Positions 1-8,270 of a DNA stretch of 19,383 bases are shown in pieces. The DNA is from Paracoccaceae bacterium. GTDB taxonomy: Bacteria > Pseudomonadota > Alphaproteobacteria > Rhodobacterales > Rhodobacteraceae. The stretch lies in contig NVQY01000029.1 in NCBI GenBank assembly GCA_002400675.1, positions 1-19,383 of the forward strand, written 5' to 3'. Each line of letters begins with the position of its first letter. Position 1 is the stretch's first letter. A program made the translations under genes and the position numbers. Below the pieces are notes generated by a model. The model was not told the origin of the DNA. It did no database searches and saw only the letters and a list, made by a program, of their open reading frames with translations.

Positions 1-90
1 TTTGGCAAGCGCGAAGTGACCGGCATTATCGTCTCCAACACCCTAAGCAGTGGCTACCCCTTAGATAAACTTAAACCCATTACCACATGA
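1..90 (+). pseudogene. priA: Fragment of primosomal protein N' (PriA), N-terminal part, at a chimeric left edge
   Basis: The plus-strand frame is open from base 1 to a TGA at 88-90. It encodes about 29 residues, including FGKREVTGIIVSN and PLDKLKPI. This resembles the N-terminal DNA-binding domain of the replication restart helicase PriA, where a VPFGK..(x)GIVV segment is followed by PL..LK.. about 15 residues later; the wording is closest to gammaproteobacterial PriA. The stop falls where PriA would continue, and from about base 90 the DNA is instead the minus-strand body of addA. GC is about 48% here, below the neighbouring genes. I infer a broken gene produced by a rearrangement or by chimeric assembly. 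The match is from memory of the family over a short stretch, so it is moderately sure. Confidence 0.5.
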
Positions 91-1522
91 TCTCCGAGGA
101 TCGAAACGAATGCTCAAGCGTCATGTTCTGAAGCCCGGCCCCGATCCCTTTTAACCGCCCGGCGAATTCGACCTGCATCTGGTCAAATGCCTGTGGGTCG
201 GCACCCTGAAACGAATAAATCGACTGTTTCTTGTCCCCAACCACAAAAATCGTGCGCTGGGCATCGCCGCGTGCGCCCTGCCCGCTGGTGAATTCCTGCG
301 CCAGCTTTTCGATCACATCCCACTGCGCCGGGCTGGTATCCTGTGCCTCGTCCACCAGAATGTGGTCGATCCCGCCGTCCAGCCGGTACAACACCCAGGC
401 CGCCACCGCCGGATCGTTCAGCAATAGACGGGCCTTGTGGATCAGGTCGTCAAAATCAAGCCAGCCGCGTTGCTGTTTTCGGTGCTCATACTCTGGCAAA
501 AAAATCGCGGCGAACTGGTGCAGCGCCTCGGATTTCTCAGTTGCGGCAAGCCCCAATCGTTGTTGTCGTGCTGCTTCGACCCGCAGCATCAAGGGCTCAA
601 TCCGGTCCATAAGCTCAGGGATGGAAAGCCTTAATGCCTTGGTCGGAAAAGACCCTATCTTGGCGGAATATGGTTGTTTTGCACTTGCTCCGGTCAGAAA
701 CACTTTCTCCAGACGTGAAAGATCAGACACCTCACAGCATTCAATCCCGCCAAGATTATCCGCCGCCCGCTGATCCATCGTGCCGCCGGTGGCCAGAACG
801 GCGCATAGTTGGGACAGCAAGTCCCGCTCGCCCCCTAGGAAAACAGAGCCTAACAACTGTGATTGATCGAAACCGGCTGGCAATCCGAAGACGTCCAGAA
901 TTTCGTCCCGGTTCAATGGATCGTCAAACGCATGGCGATTGCCGACAATCGCGCCGGTGAGGCTGTCGAAATCGCTGTCGGTGATGTGGCGGGCAATGGT
1001 GTCGATCACGTCTGACTGCGGCCCGTCGGCAAAATCCTCGACAATTTCGGCTCTAAGTAGGGCGGCGGCGCGGTCTTCCATCTCGGCAAACAAGGGGCTG
1101 ACACGCGCCTCAAGCGGAAAACGGCGCAAAAGCGAGGCGCAGAATGAATGAATGGTCTGAATTTTTAACCCACCCGGCGTTTCCAAAGCGCGGGCAAACA
1201 GAGTGCGGGCTTGTGCCAGATGGTCGGCATCATCCGTCCGGTCCGCCCCCAATTCGCGCAGTTCGTCGGCCAACTGGCCGTCCGGCAGCATCGCCCACGC
1301 CCCTAACCGTTTGAAAAGCCGGTTTTGCATCTCGCTCGCGGCGGCCTTGGTATAGGTCAGACACAGGATATGTTGCGGCTCTACCCCGTTCAGCAACAGC
1401 CGCGCCACACGGTCGGTCAGCACCCGGGTTTTGCCCGACCCGGCATTCGCCGCCAGCCAGGTGGACGCATCCGGGCGCGCCGATTGAACCTGGCGTTCGG
1501 TGGCCTCATTTCGGGGGGTCAT
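80..1522 (-). CDS. addA: Double-strand break repair helicase AddA, truncated (N-terminal 480 aa)
   Basis: AddA is the UvrD-type helicase/nuclease subunit of AddAB, which resects double-strand breaks for RecA loading. The start is the ATG at 1522, which overlaps the addB stop in an ATGA. Visible helicase motifs are Walker A AGSGKT (about residues 27-32), motif Ia around CLTYTKAAASEM, TIHSFC, motif II VDEAQDTSP (about 390-398), motif III VGDKKQSIYSFQGADP, and the beginning of motif IV at LEHSFRSSE. The frame then ends abruptly with two unrelated residues and a stop at 80-82. The family is normally about 1100-1170 aa, so the second RecA-like domain and the RecB-type nuclease domain are missing. 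As written the product could not be a working nuclease. The break coincides with PriA-like sequence on the other strand, which suggests an artefactual or genuine junction near bases 86-95 rather than gradual decay. Confidence 0.9.
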   Translation of the reverse strand: MTPRNEATERQVQSARPDASTWLAANAGSGKTRVLTDRVARLLLNGVEPQHILCLTYTKAAASEMQNRLFKRLGAWAMLPDGQLADELRELGADRTDDADHLAQARTLFARALETPGGLKIQTIHSFCASLLRRFPLEARVSPLFAEMEDRAAALLRAEIVEDFADGPQSDVIDTIARHITDSDFDSLTGAIVGNRHAFDDPLNRDEILDVFGLPAGFDQSQLLGSVFLGGERDLLSQLCAVLATGGTMDQRAADNLGGIECCEVSDLSRLEKVFLTGASAKQPYSAKIGSFPTKALRLSIPELMDRIEPLMLRVEAARQQRLGLAATEKSEALHQFAAIFLPEYEHRKQQRGWLDFDDLIHKARLLLNDPAVAAWVLYRLDGGIDHILVDEAQDTSPAQWDVIEKLAQEFTSGQGARGDAQRTIFVVGDKKQSIYSFQGADPQAFDQMQVEFAGRLKGIGAGLQNMTLEHSFRSSEIMW

Positions 1523-4437
1523 GTCAGATCCTCCGGTGTTGGATCGATTGTGCGATCCCATTCGCCAAATCGCGCCAAATGATCAAAATCTCCGGCATCA
1601 GCGTCTTTATGAAGCATCCTTCGGGCGGTAAACCCCTGTGCCGGATCAAGATATGCAGCAATCAAAATCCCAAGTTCGGCCCATACCTTTGTCGGGGGTT
1701 CGTCCGCCAATGGGGCCGCAACTTCTTTGAACGAACTCCCCAGACCAAGGAAAAGCGCCGCATCAACGGTGGCCGGGTCAATCCCCTTGAACCCGCCCTG
1801 TTCGGCCATTGCCGCCATCAACAACAACTGTTTGTCAAAGCTGGCTTGTTGTTTTTTCGTCGGCGGCACCCCGGTTTTATAGTCGATCAGCACCAGATTG
1901 CCGTCTTCGTCCCGGTCAATCCGGTCAGCGCGAGCGGTCAGGGTAAAGTCTATCGTGCCAAGGCGGGATTCGCCTGTAGCCTCGAACGCAAACGGGGTGA
2001 AGGCAGTGCGTCGGGCAATCTCGGCGTTCAGGAAATCGGTTGCAATCCGGTCGAGTCGTGCCAGCCAAAGCCGCCGGGCGGTGGGCCACGGCACTTTTTG
2101 CGCCAGAATGAGCCGGGACAGATCAAGGAAACCGGTTCGGGTCAGGGCGGTCGGGTCGTCAAGGCTGGTCTTGATCAGATCTTCAAGGATTTCGTGCACG
2201 GCAATGCCGCGCAACAACGCGTCCGGTTCGCGCACCAGCGGATCAAGGGGGCGCAGGCGCAGCACATGTTTGGCATAGATCGCATAAGGATCGCGGATCA
2301 ACCGCTTGATTTCCGTGACCGACAGTTTCCTCGGGCGGGCAGTGACCGGCGGGCGCGGCGATGGGCGCGGCGCAGCATCGGCGTAGGCACCCGCGTCAAT
2401 CGAATCGGCCCAATCCAGCCATTTTTGCCCCCGCTCGTGCATATCGGCCAGAACTTTTGGCCCCTCTTGCCCCGGCAACCCGCCCAGCAACCCGGTCAGC
2501 CGGTTGATCCAGCGCGACGCAACCGTTTCCGCATCGTCCGAACGTTTTGACCGGCTAAGCCAGACCTCGCCCGCCGCCGCAGCCTGTTGGAAATCATGCG
2601 CCGACAGCCCGATCCGTCGTTCCGGCAACAGCAAGCCAGCCAGTTTGCGCATCGGCCTGTTCAGCCACGGATCGGGACGCGCCGCCTCGGGCCAACTGCC
2701 TTCGTTCAGGCCGCCAAGGATCAACAGGTCGGTGCCCTGCACCCGCGCCTCCAAAGTGCCCCAGATCATGATGCCAGAATGGGGGGCATCGCGGTCGCGC
2801 ACCTCTTCACCCGCCAGCAACGCGCCCAGCAGATCACCGAATTCGCGCGCAGTCATGTCGCCGCCATGGCTGGATTCGGCTTCTATATTCTCGATCACAG
2901 ACAGGGCTTTTTGCCCGGCGTTGCGATCCCAAAGCGTGCCGCAAGCCGTCGGATCATCGCCCGCCGATATCCGTTCGGCTAGTTGGCGCAAATGGGCAAC
3001 CCAGTCACCAAGCGGCCGTTTGCCGATGATGTGTTGGCCGCAAAAACTGTCACTTACCCAGTCGATCCACGCGCGCGGCACCTTCTTGTTGTCGCCGTGA
3101 CGCGCAAGGCTGGCGCTGTCCGGGTAAGGCGGCACGTTGCGCCGCAGATCAAGTTCCAGATCGCGGGTGTGCAACAGGTGATCACCCCGCCCCGCCCCGT
3201 CATGGCACAGGGGATGTTTCAATAGCGTCAACAACATATCGCCACTTAACCGGCGCTGGAAAAGCCCGGCCACATGGCGCAGCAACCGACCCGGCGGTGA
3301 CAGGTGCAGCGGCGTTCCCGCACTGTCATCAGGCAGGATATCCCATCGTTCCAACGCGGCACCGACCTGCCGCGTAAGCATCCGGTCCGGGGTGATCAGC
3401 GCGGCGGTTTGTCCATCCTCTGCCGATTGGCGCAGGCGCAGGGCGATGGCCAGCGCCTCTGACCGGGGCGAGGCGGCCTCAAGTAGGGTCACGCCCGCCG
3501 TGGCTTGCGCCAGATCGTTCAGGCCGGGGCCTTCGGCCATCCATGCATCGGTGACGGGGGCAGGGCGTAAAGACAGGGAAATCAACCTGTTACGCGCAGG
3601 TGATGGGGCCGGTGTGTCGGTCCAACGGCGAATGCCCGAGGGCGCAATATCCAGCGTCTGCATGATGTTAGAGAACCGGAATTGTGGGTGATCCTCTGAC
3701 CCGGACGGGCCTGACAGGTGCGACCAGACCGCATCCGGCTGATCAAAATCATACCCCGGAAGGACAACAGCGCCCTGCGGCAGATTGGCCACGGCCTTCA
3801 TCAACAAAAGCGTGGTTCCGCGCGACCCGGTCGATCCGGCAAGGATAACCGGGTGCTGCGGGGGCGTCGTCTCCCACCGGGCAATCAGGGTCTCAATCGC
3901 CAACCGGTGATGTGCCTGCGCGTCCAACCCCTTGGCATCGCCGGTAAATTGGTCGGCGATAGCTATAAATGCCTGCGCCCTCGCCCAGTGGCCGGACATA
4001 TCTTCGACGTCCAGATCGCGGATTGCGCGCGCGCTGACGCCCTCGCCCTGCATTTCCTCCATCAGGGTGGCCAGACTGTCAGCCAGATCATATTGCGAGG
4101 CCCGCGCGGCCAAATCCGGTTGCTGATCCAGCAATCGACCGATCAGTTGCACCAGTTCCAACCGCCGGCGAAGCGGCGGGACCGGCGGCGCAATTTCACG
4201 GTTTTCCCCAAGGCCGGTCACTAACGACAGGCGTGGCAACAACCGCGCGGGGCCGGCGTCGAACAGGTCGTGCAGGCGTCTGGTCATGCGGCGCGTGTTA
4301 ACGACAAGATGCACTTTGGCCCAGGCTTCGGGCGGTGACCCTGTCAGGCGGGTCTGCAACCCGTCGATCAGGGCGCGGGGGAAATCAACGCCCGGCGGCA
4401 AGGCAAAAACACGAGGGGCGGGACCGGAGTCAAACAT
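1519..4437 (-). CDS. addB: Double-strand break repair protein AddB (alphaproteobacterial type)
   Basis: AddB is the second subunit of the AddAB helicase-nuclease; it carries one of the two nuclease sites and recognises Chi-like signals in studied homologs. The chosen ATG at 4437 overlaps the upstream stop by 8 bases (ATGTTTGA), giving 972 aa, normal for the alphaproteobacterial form; an upstream in-frame start at 4491 would lie inside the previous gene. The N-terminal half is a degenerate helicase with an imperfect P-loop (LAGSTGSRGTT). The C-terminal PD-(D/E)xK RecB-like nuclease shows HEILEDLIK, RADRIDRDEDGN and LIDYKTG. The four cysteines that hold an iron-sulfur cluster in Firmicutes AddB are absent, as expected for this clade. 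The stop overlaps the addA start, so the two subunits are translationally coupled. Confidence 0.95.
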   Translation of the reverse strand: MFDSGPAPRVFALPPGVDFPRALIDGLQTRLTGSPPEAWAKVHLVVNTRRMTRRLHDLFDAGPARLLPRLSLVTGLGENREIAPPVPPLRRRLELVQLIGRLLDQQPDLAARASQYDLADSLATLMEEMQGEGVSARAIRDLDVEDMSGHWARAQAFIAIADQFTGDAKGLDAQAHHRLAIETLIARWETTPPQHPVILAGSTGSRGTTLLLMKAVANLPQGAVVLPGYDFDQPDAVWSHLSGPSGSEDHPQFRFSNIMQTLDIAPSGIRRWTDTPAPSPARNRLISLSLRPAPVTDAWMAEGPGLNDLAQATAGVTLLEAASPRSEALAIALRLRQSAEDGQTAALITPDRMLTRQVGAALERWDILPDDSAGTPLHLSPPGRLLRHVAGLFQRRLSGDMLLTLLKHPLCHDGAGRGDHLLHTRDLELDLRRNVPPYPDSASLARHGDNKKVPRAWIDWVSDSFCGQHIIGKRPLGDWVAHLRQLAERISAGDDPTACGTLWDRNAGQKALSVIENIEAESSHGGDMTAREFGDLLGALLAGEEVRDRDAPHSGIMIWGTLEARVQGTDLLILGGLNEGSWPEAARPDPWLNRPMRKLAGLLLPERRIGLSAHDFQQAAAAGEVWLSRSKRSDDAETVASRWINRLTGLLGGLPGQEGPKVLADMHERGQKWLDWADSIDAGAYADAAPRPSPRPPVTARPRKLSVTEIKRLIRDPYAIYAKHVLRLRPLDPLVREPDALLRGIAVHEILEDLIKTSLDDPTALTRTGFLDLSRLILAQKVPWPTARRLWLARLDRIATDFLNAEIARRTAFTPFAFEATGESRLGTIDFTLTARADRIDRDEDGNLVLIDYKTGVPPTKKQQASFDKQLLLMAAMAEQGGFKGIDPATVDAALFLGLGSSFKEVAAPLADEPPTKVWAELGILIAAYLDPAQGFTARRMLHKDADAGDFDHLARFGEWDRTIDPTPEDLT

Positions 4438-5119
4438 CACCACCTGCCAGCATTTTTTCGGCCAGCGCGATACCGCTGGGGCGCCCGACATCGCACCATC
4501 GCCCCGTATATGTCACGCCAAATAGCCGTCCGTCCGCCAGCATCAGATCCCACAACACGTTCAGCGAAAAGGCGGCCTCGCGAATGCTGTTCAGCCCATC
4601 GGTTTTCACAATCTGCACCCCGCCATAGATCACCCCCGGCCCGCGACGGATACGCCCATCCGTGTCCACAGTGAAGTCTCCGCCCCCGGAATGCCCCAGC
4701 GCGCTTGCCAGCGGAACGCACATCAATAGGGCATCCATGACATCCGGATTCCACGCCCCGCGCAGCATTTCCAGCGGATTCGGACCGTGCCAGATCACAT
4801 CCGGGTTCATCGTATAGACGGCACCCGGTCCCAATAACGGCAACGCCTTGCGCAACCCGCCACCGGTTTCAAGGATATCTGTTTCGTGCGACAGGATCAC
4901 GCCCCGCGGGGTCAGATGATTGGCAAGCTGATCCGCATGGTAATGCAGATTGGCGACAATCCGGGTTGGATGCACGGCCCCTGCCAGCCTCAGCGCGTGG
5001 TCGATCATCGGCACGCCGGCCACGGGAATCATCGGCTTTGGCATGTCTTTGGTTAGCGCACCCATCCGGGTGCCGAAACCGGCGGCAAACAACATCAGGG
5101 ATATGGGAGGATTGCTCAT
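4430..5119 (-). CDS. murU: Nucleotidyltransferase, MurU-like N-acetylmuramate-1-phosphate uridylyltransferase
   Basis: A 229-aa sugar-phosphate nucleotidyltransferase of the GT-A/Rossmann type. The N-terminal signature FAAGFGTRMGALTKDMPKPM (residues 11-30) binds the nucleotide; ETGGGLRKALP (84-94) and MNPDVIW (104-110, with the metal-binding Asp) complete the active site. MurU transfers UMP from UTP to MurNAc-alpha-1-phosphate, giving UDP-MurNAc and thereby bypassing fosfomycin-sensitive MurA in peptidoglycan recycling. The gene directly follows an AmgK-like kinase (ATGA overlap, 5116-5119), which would supply MurNAc-1-phosphate, and this pairing is the main reason for the MurU call over a generic sugar nucleotidyltransferase. 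Length fits the family (about 220-240 aa). Cytoplasmic, with no membrane segment. Confidence 0.82.
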   Translation of the reverse strand: MSNPPISLMLFAAGFGTRMGALTKDMPKPMIPVAGVPMIDHALRLAGAVHPTRIVANLHYHADQLANHLTPRGVILSHETDILETGGGLRKALPLLGPGAVYTMNPDVIWHGPNPLEMLRGAWNPDVMDALLMCVPLASALGHSGGGDFTVDTDGRIRRGPGVIYGGVQIVKTDGLNSIREAAFSLNVLWDLMLADGRLFGVTYTGRWCDVGRPSGIALAEKMLAGGDV

Positions 5120-6120
5120 GCCGGGGCCAGCTTTCGTAAATTGGCGGGGGTTGGTTCGGGCAGTGTTTCAATTAGCAAAGGGGCGATTGATGACAACGCC
5201 GGATGCGACAGACCACGCATCACATGTCCCCATGTTCGCGGTATCAATTTGGCATACTGCGGCTTGCCCATACCAGTCACCAAACGGGCAAAAACCGCAA
5301 GAATTCGCAGGTTCCTCTGAAGCCCAAGCACCGCATATGCCGTGCGAAACTGCGCATCCTGCGCGCCCGAGTGGTGGATGAAATGGGCGATCATCGCGGC
5401 CTCGACATTGGCGGGGACATCACGCCTCACATCTTGCAGCAGCGATACCAGATCATACCCGGGATGCGCTAGCATCGCGTCCTGAAAGTCAATCAATCCG
5501 ACTCGCGCCACGCCAGACCTTTCCGGTAGCCACAATAGGTTTTCGGCGTGGTAATCGCGCAGGATCATCACCGGAGCACCCTGCGTTGTATTGTGCAGTA
5601 ATTCGGCCAGCCTGGAGCGAAATTCGTCGGTAGTACCTGATGCGCACGGGCCGGAAATGGTTTGAACCCAAGTATCAAACACAAGGCTTGCCTGTTCGGC
5701 CATGAGGTCGGGACCAAAGACCGTCAGGTCGGGCGGCGGTGCGCCGTGCAGGCAAATCAAAACATCCGTGGCGGCGGTATATAGCGTGGATTCAAGGTGG
5801 GGTGCCTTTGGGATCACCCGGGCAAACAGGGCATCGCCCAGATCTTCCTGCAACAAAAATCCGGTGCTGGGATCGTCAGAATAACTATGCGGCGCGCCTA
5901 GTCCGATGCCGTTCAGATGCCGGGCGATGGTGACAAAAGGCGTGATGCTATTGTTGCTGCCCAGCGGCGCGTCCATCAGAATCGCAGTTTCGCCGGATGG
6001 CTTGGTCAACCTCTCATACCGACGAGAAGAGGCGTCCCCCGCCAGCGTCCTTCGCCCGGCATCGCCCCACCCCGCGTTGCCCAGAAAATCGGAGGCCAGT
6101 TTTGCGCGCTCAGGTGTCAT
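5116..6120 (-). CDS. amgK: Aminoglycoside-phosphotransferase-fold sugar kinase, AmgK-like (MurNAc/GlcNAc anomeric kinase)
   Basis: The product has the APH/choline-kinase fold: GDASSRRYERL (residues 28-38, nucleotide-binding loop), LLQEDLGD, the catalytic loop RDYHAENLLW (188-197; Asp base and Asn) and the metal-binding DFQDA (211-215). AmgK phosphorylates MurNAc and GlcNAc at the anomeric carbon, feeding MurU in the cell-wall recycling route known from Pseudomonas and Caulobacter. I chose the ATG at 6120, which overlaps the tsaE stop by 11 bases; a TTG at 6126 would add two residues. The gene sits between tsaE and the MurU-like gene, the usual alphaproteobacterial order. A true antibiotic-modifying APH is unlikely, because the context is a housekeeping operon and the motifs are of the recycling type. 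Confidence 0.85.
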   Translation of the reverse strand: MTPERAKLASDFLGNAGWGDAGRRTLAGDASSRRYERLTKPSGETAILMDAPLGSNNSITPFVTIARHLNGIGLGAPHSYSDDPSTGFLLQEDLGDALFARVIPKAPHLESTLYTAATDVLICLHGAPPPDLTVFGPDLMAEQASLVFDTWVQTISGPCASGTTDEFRSRLAELLHNTTQGAPVMILRDYHAENLLWLPERSGVARVGLIDFQDAMLAHPGYDLVSLLQDVRRDVPANVEAAMIAHFIHHSGAQDAQFRTAYAVLGLQRNLRILAVFARLVTGMGKPQYAKLIPRTWGHVMRGLSHPALSSIAPLLIETLPEPTPANLRKLAPA

Positions 6121-6583
6121 GGTCAAATTGCCCCAACAAAGCTTGCCACCGCGTCGCAGGTCCGCTCACTGTTATGTGGCGGGCTTCAGTGTCGCTTTTG
6201 TTCGTCTGAAACGCCAGTGACAATGCATCGGGTGGAGTCAACGGCCCCAGAACCTCGGGCCATTCGATCAGGCAAATGGCGGTTTCCATTGCATCGGCCA
6301 ATCCCAGTTCTTCGACCTCATCCAGCGCACTTAGGCGGTAAAGGTCGGCGTGCCAAACCTCGCCACGGGTTGTGTCATAGGTTTGTACGAGGGTGAAGGT
6401 TGGCGACGGTACGTCTTCGGGTTCGTGCAAAAGCGACCAGATAAGATGACGGGCAAAATGGGTTTTCCCGGCCCCGACCGGCCCGGAAAGCAACAGGCAA
6501 TCACCGGGGGTCAGCGTCGCGCCGATCTGTTCGGCAAGCCGGGCGGTTTGTTCTGCGGATTTCATAGAGAGAGTGACTTGCAT
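6110..6583 (-). CDS. tsaE: tRNA threonylcarbamoyladenosine biosynthesis ATPase TsaE
   Basis: TsaE is the small P-loop ATPase that works with TsaB and TsaD to install threonylcarbamoyl on A37 of ANN-decoding tRNAs. The 157-aa product has Walker A GPVGAGKT (34-41), the switch-like SPTFTLVQTY (60-69), HADLYRL (78-84) and IEWPE (106-110), all hallmark positions of the family. Length is normal. The ATG at 6583 is preceded by a GGGG-rich stretch; a second in-frame ATG six codons later has no visible ribosome-binding site. The gene lies 41 bases after the PAS-protein stop and overlaps the AmgK-like gene by 11 bases, so it is probably read from the promoter ahead of the PAS gene. Confidence 0.95.
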   Translation of the reverse strand: MQVTLSMKSAEQTARLAEQIGATLTPGDCLLLSGPVGAGKTHFARHLIWSLLHEPEDVPSPTFTLVQTYDTTRGEVWHADLYRLSALDEVEELGLADAMETAICLIEWPEVLGPLTPPDALSLAFQTNKSDTEARHITVSGPATRWQALLGQFDHDT

Positions 6584-6624
6584 GGCCCCACAATGGCTTT
6601 GCCGAGGCCGGGCTGCAAGCAGGT

Positions 6625-8181
6625 TCAGGCGTCTGTGGCATCCACAATCTGCGGCACTGGAAAAGGGGCACCATTGGGCGGATCAACCGGAATATTTCGG
6701 CTGAAAACCACCATGGTCGCACCGTGGCTGACCGGATACACGCCACAGCACAGGTCCAACCCGGTTTTCAGTTGTATCTTTCCCCACCATTCGGCCCGGT
6801 TTTCTTGTGTTTCGACAAAATCCCGCACCTCGCCCAAGACCGGTGACGCCTGACATTGGCCTTGCCAGGTCCGGGTGGCATCCAGAATGGCCATTTGAAC
6901 AAAACTGGCCTCGGGGTCGACGTTCCACAATTTGCGATAGGCATGATTGGACGAACATAGCGCGCCATTTTCGGCAAAAACCACAATCGCGTCTTCCATT
7001 TGATCCAGCATCGACTGGCTGATCTCAAGATCCGTGCGAAAACGGCGGGTAAGGGTGATTTCGGCGGTTATATCTTCGAACAAAAATGCAACGGCCCCGT
7101 CGGGGTGCGGGCGACCGCTAACGGAATAGACCGCGCCGGATGGCAGGGTCCAGGTTTCCTGATAGCGCCCATCCGCCGCCGCCGCGACAAGATCGGCCAT
7201 CTGGTGGCGCCAACTGCCGTAATTCTTGGGCTCTGGCATCATCCGGTGATCGCGCAGCCGGTCGAAAAAGGACAATAGGTTGGGGCGCGCACTTAGAAAA
7301 TCCGCAGGCAAAGCGGTCAGGTCGATCAGCGCAGGATTAAACAGTGCCAGCTGCCGGTTTCGGTCAAATATAGCCAGCCCAATTGACAGTTGAGCAAAGG
7401 TCTTGGCCAAGGTCTGTACAAAGTTGCGTTGGGCAATTTCCGCATCAACCACCGCGTTGATATCAACCGCGTAACACAGATACCCGGTTTCCTGCGGTAC
7501 AACCGTCACGTCGAACCACAGCTTCTTTCCGCCATTTTCCATCAGGGCGCTGGCCCGGGTTTTCTGCCCGATCGCATCTTTGGCGGATATCGAAGGAAAC
7601 ATCGGGCCATAGTCGTCAGGCTTGTTTGTTCCCACTTTCCGTCGCAGATCGTCATAAGCCCCGTTGCCCCAGTCCAGCTTGCAGTCCTGACCAATGTGCC
7701 ACACCGGATAGGGTGCCTGACCCATCGCCATTCGCAATGTCTCAAGTTCCTTTGACACGGCCTGCGGCTGCGTTTCAGGGCGCGCGGGCGCAGGAAGGTG
7801 AACGCGGATAATGCCGTCAATCCATTCGCAAACCAGATCACCCTGAACCTTGCGGTCCTTTGCCGGAATCGTCAGATTGCCGTGTGATTGCACATCTTTG
7901 GGCGATTTGGGAAAGTCGGGAAAGGTGCCCATCAGCGCGTCGCGCAACCGGGACCAGTCAAAATCAGCAAGGTCAGTGTTCAGGAACGCCTGCCCACCGG
8001 ATGAAACGTCGATAAGGTCCGGGCCGTCAAACAGGAAGACCCGATCCCGCGCACCAATCCCGCAAAGCGGTGAGGCAACAGGCCGGAAATGTCGCGGAGC
8101 CAGCCAATACACACCCAACCCCGCCGTAAGAATAGCAACACCCGCGATAAGTCCCCAGTCCGCCAGACCCAATTCCAACAT
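6625..8181 (-). CDS. Membrane-anchored multi-PAS protein without kinase domain, DivL candidate
   Basis: A 518-aa protein with one N-terminal membrane segment (about residues 9-27) and then PAS-like modules: a weak one around 150-235, a clear PAS_7-type one around 265-385 (pattern LSIGLAIFDRNRQLALFNPAL) and a third around 390-500. There is no H-box, N-box or glycine-rich ATP-binding motif, so it cannot be a conventional histidine kinase. In Caulobacter, DivL is a PAS-rich pseudokinase that controls the CckA-ChpT-CtrA pathway; Rhodobacter capsulatus has a PAS protein called DivL that acts on CtrA and gene transfer agent production. Position between regB and tsaE, plus the CtrA-type box just upstream, favour the DivL assignment, but it is an inference. 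I chose the ATG at 8181 because GAAAGGAAAC precedes it and the membrane segment follows at once; the ATG at 8226 lacks a ribosome-binding site. Confidence 0.8.
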   Translation of the reverse strand: MLELGLADWGLIAGVAILTAGLGVYWLAPRHFRPVASPLCGIGARDRVFLFDGPDLIDVSSGGQAFLNTDLADFDWSRLRDALMGTFPDFPKSPKDVQSHGNLTIPAKDRKVQGDLVCEWIDGIIRVHLPAPARPETQPQAVSKELETLRMAMGQAPYPVWHIGQDCKLDWGNGAYDDLRRKVGTNKPDDYGPMFPSISAKDAIGQKTRASALMENGGKKLWFDVTVVPQETGYLCYAVDINAVVDAEIAQRNFVQTLAKTFAQLSIGLAIFDRNRQLALFNPALIDLTALPADFLSARPNLLSFFDRLRDHRMMPEPKNYGSWRHQMADLVAAAADGRYQETWTLPSGAVYSVSGRPHPDGAVAFLFEDITAEITLTRRFRTDLEISQSMLDQMEDAIVVFAENGALCSSNHAYRKLWNVDPEASFVQMAILDATRTWQGQCQASPVLGEVRDFVETQENRAEWWGKIQLKTGLDLCCGVYPVSHGATMVVFSRNIPVDPPNGAPFPVPQIVDATDA

Positions 8182-8242
8182 GTCGTGCAGTTTCCTTTCG
8201 CGCGCTCGGGTTCCGTTTGGCCGCATCTTGGGTTGGAAATGG

Positions 8243-8258
8243 TTAACGTTAGCTTAAC
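8243..8258. promoter_or_regulatory. CtrA-type binding box upstream of the PAS/DivL-like gene
   Basis: The sequence TTAACGTTAGCTTAAC matches the full alphaproteobacterial CtrA consensus TTAA-N7-TTAAC exactly and is nearly palindromic, so it also reads TTAA-N7-TTAA on the minus strand. It lies in the 89-bp gap between the regB stop and the PAS-gene start, about 65-75 bases upstream of the chosen start codon, a sensible promoter position. A nested 6-bp inverted repeat (CGTTAG at 8247-8252, CTAACG at 8258-8263) surrounds its centre. Binding is inferred from the motif alone; a chance match is possible. Confidence 0.6.
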
Positions 8259-8270
8259 TAACGGCCAACA

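Noticed and set aside
1579-2550. 323-codon plus-strand open frame inside addB
   Set aside because: It is a frame shadow of addB in GC-rich DNA; its translation is low-complexity and rich in Arg, Gly and Gln.
5116-6120. Aminoglycoside resistance gene
   Set aside because: The fold is shared, but the operon context with a MurU-like gene and the motif set fit the cell-wall recycling kinase AmgK.
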